A program made the translations under genes and the position numbers. This document shows positions 1-9,552 of a stretch of DNA of 64,000 nucleotides, in pieces. The stretch's first letter is position 1; each line of letters opens with the position of its first letter. Source of the stretch: Alphaproteobacteria bacterium. Its GTDB lineage: Bacteria > Pseudomonadota > Alphaproteobacteria > DSM-16000 > Inquilinaceae. Under the pieces are notes generated by a model. It ran no database searches. It saw nothing but the letters and a program-made list of their open reading frames with translations, and was not told the origin of the DNA. Location of the stretch: NCBI GenBank assembly GCA_028281925.1, contig JANQIX010000073.1:25386-89385 (forward strand), given 5' to 3'.

Positions 1-33
1 CCGCGGGCGCTGCGGCAGATGCTGATGGCCTAG
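1..33 (+). CDS. 3' end of an upstream gene (partial)
   Basis: The first 30 bases read open in frame 1 as a ten-residue C-terminus (PRALRQMLMA) followed by TAG. The codons are GC-rich like the rest of the window. The body of the gene lies outside, so no function can be given. It would run in the same direction as the hydrolase that begins 34 bases downstream. Confidence 0.35.
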   Translation, partial: PRALRQMLMA

Positions 34-67
34 CGACCACGATTTGATAACGACAGGATCGAGTGCC

Positions 68-970
68 ATGAAGATCGGCGTCGTGACAGCCGGCGTTCTG
101 GACGTCACCTACCACGAATATGGCCCCCCCAACGGTTGGCCGTGCGTCCTGGGTCATGGCTTTCCCTATGACGTCCACGCCTATGTCGACGCGGCTACCA
201 TACTGGCGGAGGCCGGAGCACGGGTGGTCGTGCCCTATCTGCGCGGCTATGGTCCGACCCGGTTTCTTTCAGAGGATACGCCGCGGTCGGGAGAGCAGGC
301 AGCCCTCGGCGCGGACATGCTGGCCCTGATGGACGCGTTGGGCATCGAGCGAGCGGTTGTCGGCGGCTATGACTGGGGCGGGCGCGCCGCCTGCATCGTC
401 TCGGCACTGTGGCAGGACCGCGTCGAGGCCCTGGTCTCCGGCAGTTCCTACAACATTCAGGACATCGCGCAGTCGTGGGAGCCGGGACCGCCGGAAGAGG
501 AAGCCGCCTATTGGTACCAGTACTATTTCCATGCCGAGCGCGGGCGCCGAGGATTGGCCAAGGACCGCCGCGGCATCACCCATCTGCTCTGGCAGATGTG
601 GTCGCCCACATGGGCGTTCGACGAAGAGACTTTCGGCCAGACTGCTGCCGCGTTCGACAACCCGGATTTCGTCGATGTCGTGATCCACTCCTACCGCCAC
701 CGCTACGGACTGGTGCCCGGAGACCCTGCGGTCGCGCATATCGAGACGCAGCTTACCGCACAGCCGGACATCTCCGTCCCGTCGATCACGATCGACGGCG
801 ACAAGGACGGTGTCGCCGGCCTCACCCACCACCAAGCAAAGAAATTCACCGGCCCCCACGAACACCGGATCTTCAGGCAGGTGGGCCATAACCTGCCGCA
901 GGAGGATCCGCTGGGCTGGGCCCAGGCGGTCGTCGACGCACGGGCTATGGCAGAATCCGCCGGGCCCTAG
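68..970 (+). CDS. alpha/beta hydrolase, epoxide hydrolase/haloalkane dehalogenase-like
   Basis: A 300-residue soluble alpha/beta-hydrolase. The oxyanion-hole motif HGFP is near residues 30-33. The nucleophile elbow reads GGYDWGG with Asp102 as nucleophile, the arrangement of epoxide hydrolases and haloalkane dehalogenases rather than of serine esterases. A C-terminal VGH supplies the catalytic histidine. I placed the start at the ATG at 68, because the alternative TTG at 44 would only add eight residues without family resemblance. It stands alone, tail to tail with the aldo/keto reductase. The substrate cannot be inferred; a C-C hydrolase or dehalogenase role is equally open. Confidence 0.85.
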   Translation: MKIGVVTAGVLDVTYHEYGPPNGWPCVLGHGFPYDVHAYVDAATILAEAGARVVVPYLRGYGPTRFLSEDTPRSGEQAALGADMLALMDALGIERAVVGGYDWGGRAACIVSALWQDRVEALVSGSSYNIQDIAQSWEPGPPEEEAAYWYQYYFHAERGRRGLAKDRRGITHLLWQMWSPTWAFDEETFGQTAAAFDNPDFVDVVIHSYRHRYGLVPGDPAVAHIETQLTAQPDISVPSITIDGDKDGVAGLTHHQAKKFTGPHEHRIFRQVGHNLPQEDPLGWAQAVVDARAMAESAGP

Positions 971-980
971 GCTGCCGACC

Positions 981-1931
<951 letters not shown>

Positions 1932-2093
1932 CTCTCGCTCCTCCACGGTGTCAGGGTCGCGCCTGCTGGCTTCGTCATACAGCGGCTTCACATTTTCGGT
2001 TCGATCGGTGACCACCACCGAAGACCAGTAGGACGCCCCTAACGAAGTTGCTTCACCGCAACTGGCAACGCACCAGAATGCAGGGAACAGGCT

Positions 2094-2822
2094 CTAGTCT
2101 TCAGCAGAAATTCGCACCAGACGCCTGTATGCCCCCGGCGCTTCGGCCAGTGCCCGTTCCGTCTCGGTGAATCCGGCCATCGCCTCGCCCTCCAGCGGCC
2201 CGCAGACCAGCTCCAGCGGCTGGCGCGGGACGGGCACGCATTGCGCGACCGGCGTGCCCGCCGGCAGCACACCGTCGAAATCCGGATCGGTCCACTGCGC
2301 CGGAAAGTGGACCAGCCCGTGGGCATAGGCGTCGGCATGCACCAGGCCGGTCATGGTGCGGAAGGGCAGATCGGCGCGGTTTACGGGGTGAGTACACAAC
2401 AGCGACCAGCCTTCGGGCAGCGCGATCGTCCAGAAATTCATGAACTTCAAGATCATGGCTTCCGCATCGAACAGCGGCGTGCCAACGGCCTGGCTGTTGG
2501 TATGGACGCCGATGGGCGCGCGGCCGAAGGTGCCGCTGGGGGTGGCCCCCGGCGCCCAATCCCATTCGAAGGCGCCGGCCCGCATCCGAACATCCGCTGC
2601 CAGCGGCATCAGGAAGCCGCACGACATGGCGTCGACAAAGGGCGGGCACTGCTTGACGGTGCGCACCTCGAAGCCGAGATCTTCGTCCGGCGCCGTCATC
2701 GCCATGGTCTTCAGCCAGTCGGGCAGGCCGCGCTTGGCCGGTTGGGGTCGCGGCAGCAGCCCCTCCAGCTCCGGCGGGCAGCGGAAGACGACGCGCATCG
2801 GCGTTCCCGGCCGGCCGGTCAC
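2094..2822 (-). CDS. uncharacterised protein coupled to the polyamine-type ABC operon
   Basis: A 242-residue protein with no signal peptide or membrane segment. Tryptophan and proline are frequent, with motifs such as CPPFVDAMSCGF, FEWDWAPG and KFMNFWTIALPEGWS. I do not recognise a characterised family; the pattern is reminiscent of bacterial DUF6065-type proteins, but I am unsure. Its GTG start overlaps the TGA of the upstream permease (GTGA), so it is almost certainly translated with the transporter. An alternative ATG at 2798 would remove eight residues. The coupling suggests a role connected with the transported compound, but nothing in the sequence shows a catalytic centre. Confidence 0.75.
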   Translation of the reverse strand: MTGRPGTPMRVVFRCPPELEGLLPRPQPAKRGLPDWLKTMAMTAPDEDLGFEVRTVKQCPPFVDAMSCGFLMPLAADVRMRAGAFEWDWAPGATPSGTFGRAPIGVHTNSQAVGTPLFDAEAMILKFMNFWTIALPEGWSLLCTHPVNRADLPFRTMTGLVHADAYAHGLVHFPAQWTDPDFDGVLPAGTPVAQCVPVPRQPLELVCGPLEGEAMAGFTETERALAEAPGAYRRLVRISAED

Positions 2823-4012
2823 GCGGTCGCCGGTTGGGTCGCCGGCGCCGCGTCGTCGACGCCGGTAGTTTCCTCCGTCGCGATGCGGGCGTCGGCGGCC
2901 TTGGCCAGTTCCTTCTGCACCTCCGCCCGCGCCCGTTCCGCGCGCCGCTTCAGCTCGTAGGCCACGGCGATCGTCACCGTGGCGACGATGAAGATCACCG
3001 CCAGCGCATTCACCTCCGGGCTCAGGCCGAGCCGCACCATGGAGGCGATCTGGATCGTCAGCGTCGATTCCGGCCCGATGGCGAAAACTGTGGTGTTGAA
3101 GTTCTCGAAAGACTGCAGAAAGGCCAGCACACCGGCCGTCAGGATGGTGGGCCGCAGGAAGGGCACCAGGATCTTCCAGAACACCTGCTGGTGCGAGGCA
3201 CCGAGATCAAGCGCGGCCTCTTCCAATGCCGGATCGAAGCGCTGCAGCCGGGCCATGAACAAGAGCATGGCAAAGGCGGAGATGAAGGTGCTCTGCGCCA
3301 CGATCGCCAGGAAGATCCCGCCGCCGATGCCGAGATTGTTCCAGAACACCAGCGTGGAGATGCCGAGGATGATGCCCGGCGTCAGCAGCGGCGACACCAG
3401 CACGGCGTAGATGAAGGTGCGCGCGCGGGTGTGCAGCCGGGTGAGCACCAGCGCGCCGCCCAGGCCAAGCGGCACCGTCAGGCAGATCACGCCGATGCCG
3501 ATGATCACGCTGTTCAGCGCCGCTTCCCAAAGCTGGCTGTTGCCGAATAGCTCACCGAACCAGCCGAAGGTGATCTCGCGGATCGGAAAGGCCGTGGGGA
3601 TGGTCGGCGAATTGAACGCCGCGATCATCATGAAGATCAGCGGCAGAAACATGTAGGCGAAGAAGATCACCAGATAGATGTTGGTGCCCAGCTTGATGAT
3701 CTGGCCGCTGGTCAGGCCCAGGAAGCCGGTGGCCGCGCGTGTGGTGCGCATGGCGACCTCCGCCCGCTCCGGCCCCAGCCGCTGAACCAGCAAGAGTTGG
3801 CTGGTGTTGCGGTGGATGCCGAGCGCCAAGAGCGCAAGCCCGAACACCAGGGTGGCCACCACCAGCCCCAGCACCAGGCCCCCGACCACGCCCAGGAAGA
3901 CGCTCTCGTTGCCGATGCCCCAGCGCCAGCCCCAATAGGTGAAGGCGAGGATCAGCACGAGATAGCCGATGCTGCTGAGCGACTCCAGCGAACGGATGAT
4001 GAAGTCCTTCAT
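2819..4012 (-). CDS. ABC transporter permease, PotC-like (polyamine type)
   Basis: A 397-residue inner-membrane permease of a spermidine/putrescine-type ABC importer. Two hydrophobic segments lie in the first 75 residues, then a cytoplasmic stretch of about 50 residues, then the usual six-segment BPD_transp_1 core. The EAA loop that contacts the ATPase is clear (LEEAALDLGAS, then LVPFLRPTILTAG). The protein is about 120 residues longer than typical PotC because of the extra N-terminal pair of helices. The C-terminus is a charged Ala/Thr-rich tail. It lies 19 bases after the partner permease and overlaps the next gene by four bases. Confidence 0.9.
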   Translation of the reverse strand: MKDFIIRSLESLSSIGYLVLILAFTYWGWRWGIGNESVFLGVVGGLVLGLVVATLVFGLALLALGIHRNTSQLLLVQRLGPERAEVAMRTTRAATGFLGLTSGQIIKLGTNIYLVIFFAYMFLPLIFMMIAAFNSPTIPTAFPIREITFGWFGELFGNSQLWEAALNSVIIGIGVICLTVPLGLGGALVLTRLHTRARTFIYAVLVSPLLTPGIILGISTLVFWNNLGIGGGIFLAIVAQSTFISAFAMLLFMARLQRFDPALEEAALDLGASHQQVFWKILVPFLRPTILTAGVLAFLQSFENFNTTVFAIGPESTLTIQIASMVRLGLSPEVNALAVIFIVATVTIAVAYELKRRAERARAEVQKELAKAADARIATEETTGVDDAAPATQPATA

Positions 4013-4031
4013 GGCCGAACCCCGCCAGCGC

Positions 4032-5114
4032 CTATCGTGAGATGTCGTCGAGGCCGACCTTGAACACCCGCATCATCGTCAGGATGAAGATCACGCAGAT
4101 GGCCAGCAGCAGGAAGGCATAGGCCGATCCCACATTCCAGTCGCCGCCCTCGAAGAACCAGTTGTAGATGATCTGGGTGAACCACAGGCTGGACGTACCG
4201 CCCAGAATCTGCGGCACGGCGTACGAGCCCGCAGCCAGCATGAAGGTCATGATGCACCCCACCGCAATGCCCGGCTTGGCGTGCGGAATGACAATGCGCC
4301 AATGGATGCGCCACCAGGGCGAGCCAAGGTCGCGCGCCGCCTCCAGCTGGTTCTTATCGAGCGTGTCGATGGTGTTGTAGATCGGGAAGACCATGAACAG
4401 GATGTACGTGTAGGTCATGCCGATGACGACGCCGATATTCTGATTCAGGAAGTCGATCGGCTCTTCGATCACGCCCAGGCCCGTGAACGCCTGATTGAAG
4501 ATCCCGTTGTACGACAGGATCATCAGCCAGGCGAAGGTGCGCAGGATCTCGTTGATCCAATAGGGGATGATCAGCGCCAGCATCAGCAGTGCCGCCCGCT
4601 CGCCCGGTGCCACCTTGGCCAGATAGAATGCGATCGGATAGCACATCAAGAGGGCGATGAAGGTGACCAGAGCACTAGCCCAGATGGTCTTCAGGAAGAT
4701 CGCCCGGTGCAGCGAGTTGGTGAACAGGTATTCGTAATTGGCGAAGCTGTAGACGGGTTCAGCTTCGACGAAGGTGTTCTCAAGCTCGGTGATCAAGCCT
4801 TCGATCTGCTCGATCTCCCGCTCCCGTTCGCCGATCTGGGTCTCGATCGCCGGGCGATCCGCCTCTGCGGCCGCCTCCAGGTCGCGATTCAGGCCGCGCA
4901 GGCCCGACTGGGCCCGCTGCAGTTCGATGTATTGCTGCTCGATCTGCTGATCGATCCGCGATTCCTCGCTGCGATCCAGATGCTGCAGCGAATAGTCGAC
5001 CATCAAGAGCTGCGGCATGATGATCATGCCGACCATCCACACGCCGCAGGCGACGACCATGTACGAGGTCATGATCATGCCGTAGCGGCGGGCGAAGTCC
5101 TTCAGCGCGCCCAT
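4032..5114 (-). CDS. ABC transporter permease, PotB-like, with coiled-coil insertion
   Basis: A 360-residue partner permease. After the first membrane helix (about residues 15-40) comes a hydrophilic insertion of roughly 75 residues. It is dominated by Glu, Gln, Arg and Leu and predicts as coiled coil (for example IDQQIEQQYIELQRAQSGL). It ends just before the YSFANYEYLF stretch, which corresponds to the short loop before the core domain in ordinary PotB proteins. The EAA loop reads LEAARDLGSPWW and is followed by IPHAKPGI. By topology the insertion should be periplasmic, where the binding protein docks. The gene lies between the ATPase gene and the second permease gene. Confidence 0.9.
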   Translation of the reverse strand: MGALKDFARRYGMIMTSYMVVACGVWMVGMIIMPQLLMVDYSLQHLDRSEESRIDQQIEQQYIELQRAQSGLRGLNRDLEAAAEADRPAIETQIGEREREIEQIEGLITELENTFVEAEPVYSFANYEYLFTNSLHRAIFLKTIWASALVTFIALLMCYPIAFYLAKVAPGERAALLMLALIIPYWINEILRTFAWLMILSYNGIFNQAFTGLGVIEEPIDFLNQNIGVVIGMTYTYILFMVFPIYNTIDTLDKNQLEAARDLGSPWWRIHWRIVIPHAKPGIAVGCIMTFMLAAGSYAVPQILGGTSSLWFTQIIYNWFFEGGDWNVGSAYAFLLLAICVIFILTMMRVFKVGLDDISR

Positions 5115-5149
5115 TCATCTGCCCCCGATCACGGGCTACCCGCCGGCGG

Positions 5150-6232
5150 TCATTGCCGCGACAGCCCGCTTTCCTGCAACACCAGCGCGTCGTCGGCGTC
5201 AAAGCCGACGTTGATCCGCTGCCCTGGCATCAGATCGCCGATCATGCCGTCATTCGTCTGGTGCACGACGATGTCGCGCGATCCCTCGCCCCGCACGAAC
5301 AGGTTGCGGAATGCGCCCTCCAGATCGATCCGGTCGACGGAGGACGCGATCACGTTGTCCAGCTCTTCGCCATTGGCCAGGCGGCAGCGCTCCGGCCGCA
5401 CGAACAGGATTGCCCGGTCCCCGACGATCAGCCGCTGCTTGTTGCGGCCGCGCAGCGGCCCTAGCATGGAATCGATCACGGCATAGGGCCCGTCGGTGGA
5501 CATGACGCGGCCGTAGAACGGGTTGTTTTCGCCCACGAAGGTGGCGACGAAGGCGGTCGCCGGCTCGTCATAGATCTTCTCGCCGCTGTCCACCTGCTCG
5601 ATCACGCCTTGGGACATCACGGCGATGCGGTCCGACATGGTCAGCGCTTCGCCCTGGTCATGCGTGATGTAGATGAAGGTGACACCGGTGCGCTTCTGGA
5701 TCGCCCGCAGCTCCGCGCGCATGTGCTGGCGCAGCTTCAGGTCCAGGGCCGACAGCGGCTCGTCCAACAGCAGCACGGCCGGCTCCACGGCAAGGGCGCG
5801 GGCGATGGCGACACGCTGGCGCTGGCCGCCCGACAGCTCGGTCACCAGCTTATCCCCCTGGCCCTGCAGCGCCACCAGATCGATCAGTTCCTCCGCCCGG
5901 CGCCGCCGTTCACCTTTAGAGATGCCGCGCACTTCCAGCCCGAAGGCGATGTTCTCCCAGACCTTCATCAGCGGGAACAGCGCCAGGTTCTGGAAGATCA
6001 GCGCCGTCGGCCGCCGATTGGGACCAATGCCGCGCATGTCCTGCCCGCCGATGCGGATGGCCCCTTCCGTCGGCTCCAGAAAGCCGGAGACCATGCGCAG
6101 GATCGTCGTCTTGCCGCAGCCGGACGGGCCCAGGAAGCTGAAGAACTCTCCGGCCGGGATCTGCAGGCTGGTCTGCTTGACCGCGGTGAAGTCGCCGAAC
6201 TGCATGGAGACGTTGTCGATATCAATATCCAT
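5150..6232 (-). CDS. ABC transporter ATP-binding protein, PotA-like
   Basis: A 360-residue ATPase of the polyamine/iron importer class. It shows Walker A GPSGCGKTT near residue 35, the signature LSGGQRQRV, Walker B LLLDEPLSALD and the switch histidine in YITHDQ. A C-terminal TOBE domain from about residue 280 is typical of PotA, UgpC and MalK. It energises import of the ligand delivered by the binding protein encoded just upstream. The ATG at 6232 begins MDIDIDNVSMQFGD. The 92-base gap before it contains a strong hairpin that could set its expression below that of the binding protein. Confidence 0.92.
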   Translation of the reverse strand: MDIDIDNVSMQFGDFTAVKQTSLQIPAGEFFSFLGPSGCGKTTILRMVSGFLEPTEGAIRIGGQDMRGIGPNRRPTALIFQNLALFPLMKVWENIAFGLEVRGISKGERRRRAEELIDLVALQGQGDKLVTELSGGQRQRVAIARALAVEPAVLLLDEPLSALDLKLRQHMRAELRAIQKRTGVTFIYITHDQGEALTMSDRIAVMSQGVIEQVDSGEKIYDEPATAFVATFVGENNPFYGRVMSTDGPYAVIDSMLGPLRGRNKQRLIVGDRAILFVRPERCRLANGEELDNVIASSVDRIDLEGAFRNLFVRGEGSRDIVVHQTNDGMIGDLMPGQRINVGFDADDALVLQESGLSRQ

Positions 6233-6276
6233 GCTCTGACACTCAGGCAGCGGGAATATGCGATCGTTCCAAAACC

Positions 6277-6315
6277 GGTGGGGGCGGCCGGGCTTCCGCT
6301 GCGGCCACCCCCACC
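6277..6315 (-). terminator. hairpin between binding-protein and ATPase genes (attenuator or terminator)
   Basis: GGTGGGGG at 6277-6284 pairs with CCCCCACC at 6308-6315. After one mismatch, GGCCG at 6286-6290 pairs with CGGCC at 6302-6306, leaving an 11-base loop. Read on the minus strand, the stem is followed by GGTTTTGG, a short U-tract. It sits ten bases after the binding-protein stop, the usual place for a partial terminator or 3'-end stabiliser in binding-protein-dependent transport operons. Confidence 0.6.
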
Positions 6316-6324
6316 CGACTCAGG

Positions 6325-7479
6325 TCAAGCGGCTTCGTAGCGCTCGATGTATTCCTGGCGAAGCTGCTGGAACCACTGCGGCTCCGGCTTCCACCAATAG
6401 AGGTTCGCGATCAACTCGCCGTTATTGTAGGCGTAGTTGAACTTCTCCTGAGCGTCCGCCTCCAGGAAATCGGCAGCACCCGAGGCCGCGGAGTTGTAGC
6501 CGGAGTGGTTGGCGTGGGCCGCGCCCATTTCCGAGGTCGTCACGAAGTTGATGAATTCGTAAGCCTCATCAACATGCGCTGCACCCGACGGGATGCACAT
6601 GGTGTCCAGCCAGGTCAGCGCGCCTTCGTTCGGCGACAGATACTTGATCCGGCCGTCGGTCTCGCGCCACAGGTTCAATGACGGACCGTCCCAGCAGATG
6701 CCCACCAGGGCGCCGTTCTGCAGGAATGCGTTCTGGATCGCCGGCGTGTCCTTCCAGAACTGGCGGATCCAGCTCTTGTGCTCCATGGCGAATTCCAGCG
6801 CCTGGTCCAGCACCTCGCGGGCCACGCCCTCTTCCTGGTGGGCCTGGTCCATCATCTCGCCGGTGCCGTCGAGCATCACGCCCATGGCGGTCAGGGCCGA
6901 GCGCGGGCGCACGGTCACGACGCCGGAGTTCTCGTCCGACCAGACATCGTTCCACGAGGTGCTGCCGGGCGCATAGTCGCGCTCGGTGCTGTCGAAGGCG
7001 ACGCCCTCGGTGCCCCAGTTGAAGGGCACGGCATAGCGCTGGCCACGGCGGGTGGCGCCGAGGTCGAGCGACCGCTCCCAGATCGCCGGGACGATGTTGT
7101 CCACCGCCACACGGCCTTCGTCGATCGGCTGCAGCAGGTCGCCGGCATCGTACCAGGCTTGCAGCGTCGTCACCGACGGGAAGACCACGTCGTAGCCGGC
7201 ACCCTGCGAGGCGCGCAGCACGTTCAGCACTTCGTTGTTGGTGCCATAGACGGACAGGTTCACCCGAATGCCGGTCGCCTCGGTGAAGGCATTGGTCATC
7301 TCTTCGGTGACGTAGTCGTTCCAGACATAAACGTCGACCTCACGCTCCTGCGCCACCGCGCGGCGCGCGAAAGCCGGGGCGACGGTAGCCAGAGCACCGG
7401 CAGCGCCGGCCTTCAACAGGGTACGACGCCGGAATTCTCCCGCGGCCAATGCCGTCGGGTGATTTGCTTTCGTCTCCAC
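6325..7479 (-). CDS. ABC transporter substrate-binding protein, PotD-like, Tat-exported
   Basis: A 384-residue periplasmic solute-binding protein of the spermidine/putrescine class, first gene of the transporter operon. The N-terminus carries a twin-arginine signal (FRRRTLLKAGAAGAL, cleavage near ARRAVAQ). The mature part starts VDVYVWNDYVTEEM and ends with a typical WWKPEPQWFQQLR region. GTG is the start, supported by GGGAGGC seven bases upstream. Export in folded form by Tat is an inference from the RRR-x-LLK pattern. The exact ligand (putrescine, spermidine or another cationic amine) cannot be read from the sequence. Confidence 0.9.
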   Translation of the reverse strand: METKANHPTALAAGEFRRRTLLKAGAAGALATVAPAFARRAVAQEREVDVYVWNDYVTEEMTNAFTEATGIRVNLSVYGTNNEVLNVLRASQGAGYDVVFPSVTTLQAWYDAGDLLQPIDEGRVAVDNIVPAIWERSLDLGATRRGQRYAVPFNWGTEGVAFDSTERDYAPGSTSWNDVWSDENSGVVTVRPRSALTAMGVMLDGTGEMMDQAHQEEGVAREVLDQALEFAMEHKSWIRQFWKDTPAIQNAFLQNGALVGICWDGPSLNLWRETDGRIKYLSPNEGALTWLDTMCIPSGAAHVDEAYEFINFVTTSEMGAAHANHSGYNSAASGAADFLEADAQEKFNYAYNNGELIANLYWWKPEPQWFQQLRQEYIERYEAA

Positions 7480-7642
7480 GAATGCCTCCCGATTGATCGG
7501 TGTTCGGTAAGTGAGAATGGGAATTGTTCGCCCAGCCGGACTTTAACCGGCATTCGTGGCATTATTGTTACATTATTGCTTCAGATTAGAAAACCTCGCA
7601 AGAAACTTAACTGTCACATTCTTGTCCACGCGCGCCGAACCG

Positions 7643-8560
7643 TCACTGCGCCCAGATGTTGACCTCGCCGAGATAGTCGCGGGTCGAGCGGTCGAGCGGA
7701 TAGACCAGGGCGCCGTCACGCCCGAACCAGCGCTCGTAGACTTCGACATACCGGCCCCGATAGTCGCCAATGCCCTGGTAGAGGCTGACCAATGTCTGGT
7801 TGACCATGTCGCGCCAGGCGCTGTCATCCTCCGGCACAACGCAGGCCAGCGCTTCGGTGCCCAGCGGCGCGGTTCGCGGCAGCAGCACCACGCTGCGGCG
7901 GGGCTCTGCACGCTGGGCCATTCCCAGCAGCACCACGCCGATGTTGGCGATGCCATCCACCTCACCTGCTTCCATCGCAGCCATGGCCGATTCCATATCG
8001 CTGAACGTCTGGATTTCCGATGTCGGCAGGTCGTCTGCAACAATGTCCCGAGTAATCGTGCCGGCGACCACGCCGATACGCATGTAATCAATGCCGATGC
8101 CGCTCTCGACCGTTTCGCGGTAGCTCAGCACGCGGGTGCCGTCACGAAAGAACGGGATCGTGAAGTCCACCTGTTGCTCGCGCTCCCAGGTCGGGGTGGT
8201 GATCCCGCAGACGATGTCGAGTTCGCCCGATTCGATCCTGTCCAGCCGGTCGGCCGCCGTCACCACCTTCAGCTGCAATTCTACCGGGCGGCCCAGGGTC
8301 TCCTCCACCGATCCCCGGATGATCTCAAGCAGGTCGATGGAAAAGCCCTCGATGCTGCCATCGGCCTGCATCATCGCAAACGGGCGGGCGTCCGCGCGCG
8401 TCCCGGCGGTCAACTGCCCGGTTTCGGCAATCCGCTCCAGCACGCCCGCCGACGCCGCCGACATCGTGGAACACGCCCAGATCCCGGCAAATGCGACCGC
8501 TGCCGTCAGCCGAGCGCCAGTCTTGCACAAGGAATTGATCGTCCGAAGGTCGATGCGCAT
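7643..8560 (-). CDS. amino-acid-type periplasmic binding protein (SBP_bac_3)
   Basis: A 305-residue family-3 solute-binding protein. A signal peptide covers about the first 35 residues (ending near STMSAASAG). The classic opening VLERIAETGQLTAGTRAD and the GELDIVCGITTPTWEREQQVDF motif of this family follow. I chose the ATG at 8560 because AGGGGAC lies five bases upstream; an ATG at 8578 would add six residues and has no such site. No transporter gene follows it. It points away from the methyltransferase/ABC run, whose fusion protein has its own family-3 binding domain. It may serve that transporter or act alone as a sensor-type binding protein. Confidence 0.88.
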   Translation of the reverse strand: MRIDLRTINSLCKTGARLTAAVAFAGIWACSTMSAASAGVLERIAETGQLTAGTRADARPFAMMQADGSIEGFSIDLLEIIRGSVEETLGRPVELQLKVVTAADRLDRIESGELDIVCGITTPTWEREQQVDFTIPFFRDGTRVLSYRETVESGIGIDYMRIGVVAGTITRDIVADDLPTSEIQTFSDMESAMAAMEAGEVDGIANIGVVLLGMAQRAEPRRSVVLLPRTAPLGTEALACVVPEDDSAWRDMVNQTLVSLYQGIGDYRGRYVEVYERWFGRDGALVYPLDRSTRDYLGEVNIWAQ

Positions 8561-8703
8561 CAATGTCCCCTTAGCCATTTATTCAGATCCTGCGACAATG
8601 ATCGCGGCGAGAACCCGTCGATACGCTCACATGTGATTGTCGGCAAATCGAAATACCGATCATCGATCTGCTCGGGTCTAGGGCCAACCGCGGAAACAGG
8701 ATT

Positions 8704-9552
8704 ATGGACGGATTCTGCTCGCTGCCATCATTGCCGGCTGAAGCGGCCGACGTCGAGGCGGCTCTCCGTCCGGACATTGCCCGCAGCTATGACCAGTACA
8801 TCGCATCCGGCCTTTATGACAGCCGGTACCCCAAGCCGAACAGGCGCGTATTGCGCCAGGCGCTGCAGATGCTGCCCGCAGGCGGCACGTTCCTGGACTT
8901 CGGTGCCGGAACCGGGCGGTACACGCTGCCTCTCCTGGCGCTCAGCGGCGCTACCGGCGTCGCCTATGATATCTGTCGCGCGGCCTGCAGCACGCTTACC
9001 TCGCGCGCCCGGGATTATGTGGCGGCCGGTCGCCTGAAGATCGTCGATGGCCCCATCGGCGCCATCCACCATACCGCCGATCCGCCGTTCGATCTCGCCC
9101 TGCTGGCCTTCGGCGTGCTCGGCCACATCGCGGGACGCAGGGAACGTCTTTCGGTGCTCAGGGCCGTGCGCGAAATGCTGCACCCCGATGGGCGCATCCT
9201 GCTGGGCTTGCCCAATGCCCGCCGCCGGTTCCTGGCGGAACAGATCGCCGCCAGGCCACTGATCCGCGATGGCGAACTGGAGCCCGGGGATATCCTGTAC
9301 CACCGGGTCTCAGACGAGGAGCGGATTGAGCTCTTCTATCACCTCTACACGGCGGCGGAGGCCCGGCGCGATCTCGCCGAGGCCGGGTTCCGTGTCGACC
9401 GGATCGGGCCGGAGAGCATCCTGCCGGAGAGCGACGCCGTCGGGCGACGTTCCACCGGCATTCTGGACGACGTCCTTTCAGGCCTGGTCCCCACATGGCT
9501 GGCTTACGGACTTCTTGTCGCGGCCAGGCCGGCCGGCAGCGAGAATCGGTAA
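8704..9552 (+). CDS. class I SAM-dependent methyltransferase
   Basis: A 282-residue soluble methyltransferase. Motif I, which binds S-adenosylmethionine, is clear (GTFLDFGAGTGRYTLPLL, about residues 62-79). An acidic residue in AYDICRAA ends beta-2, and PFDLALLAFGVLGHI is motif IV. Its stop codon overlaps the ATG of the transporter fusion by one base, so the two are translationally coupled. That coupling hints that the transported molecule is a substrate or product of methylation, but the acceptor cannot be guessed. Confidence 0.85.
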   Translation: MDGFCSLPSLPAEAADVEAALRPDIARSYDQYIASGLYDSRYPKPNRRVLRQALQMLPAGGTFLDFGAGTGRYTLPLLALSGATGVAYDICRAACSTLTSRARDYVAAGRLKIVDGPIGAIHHTADPPFDLALLAFGVLGHIAGRRERLSVLRAVREMLHPDGRILLGLPNARRRFLAEQIAARPLIRDGELEPGDILYHRVSDEERIELFYHLYTAAEARRDLAEAGFRVDRIGPESILPESDAVGRRSTGILDDVLSGLVPTWLAYGLLVAARPAGSENR

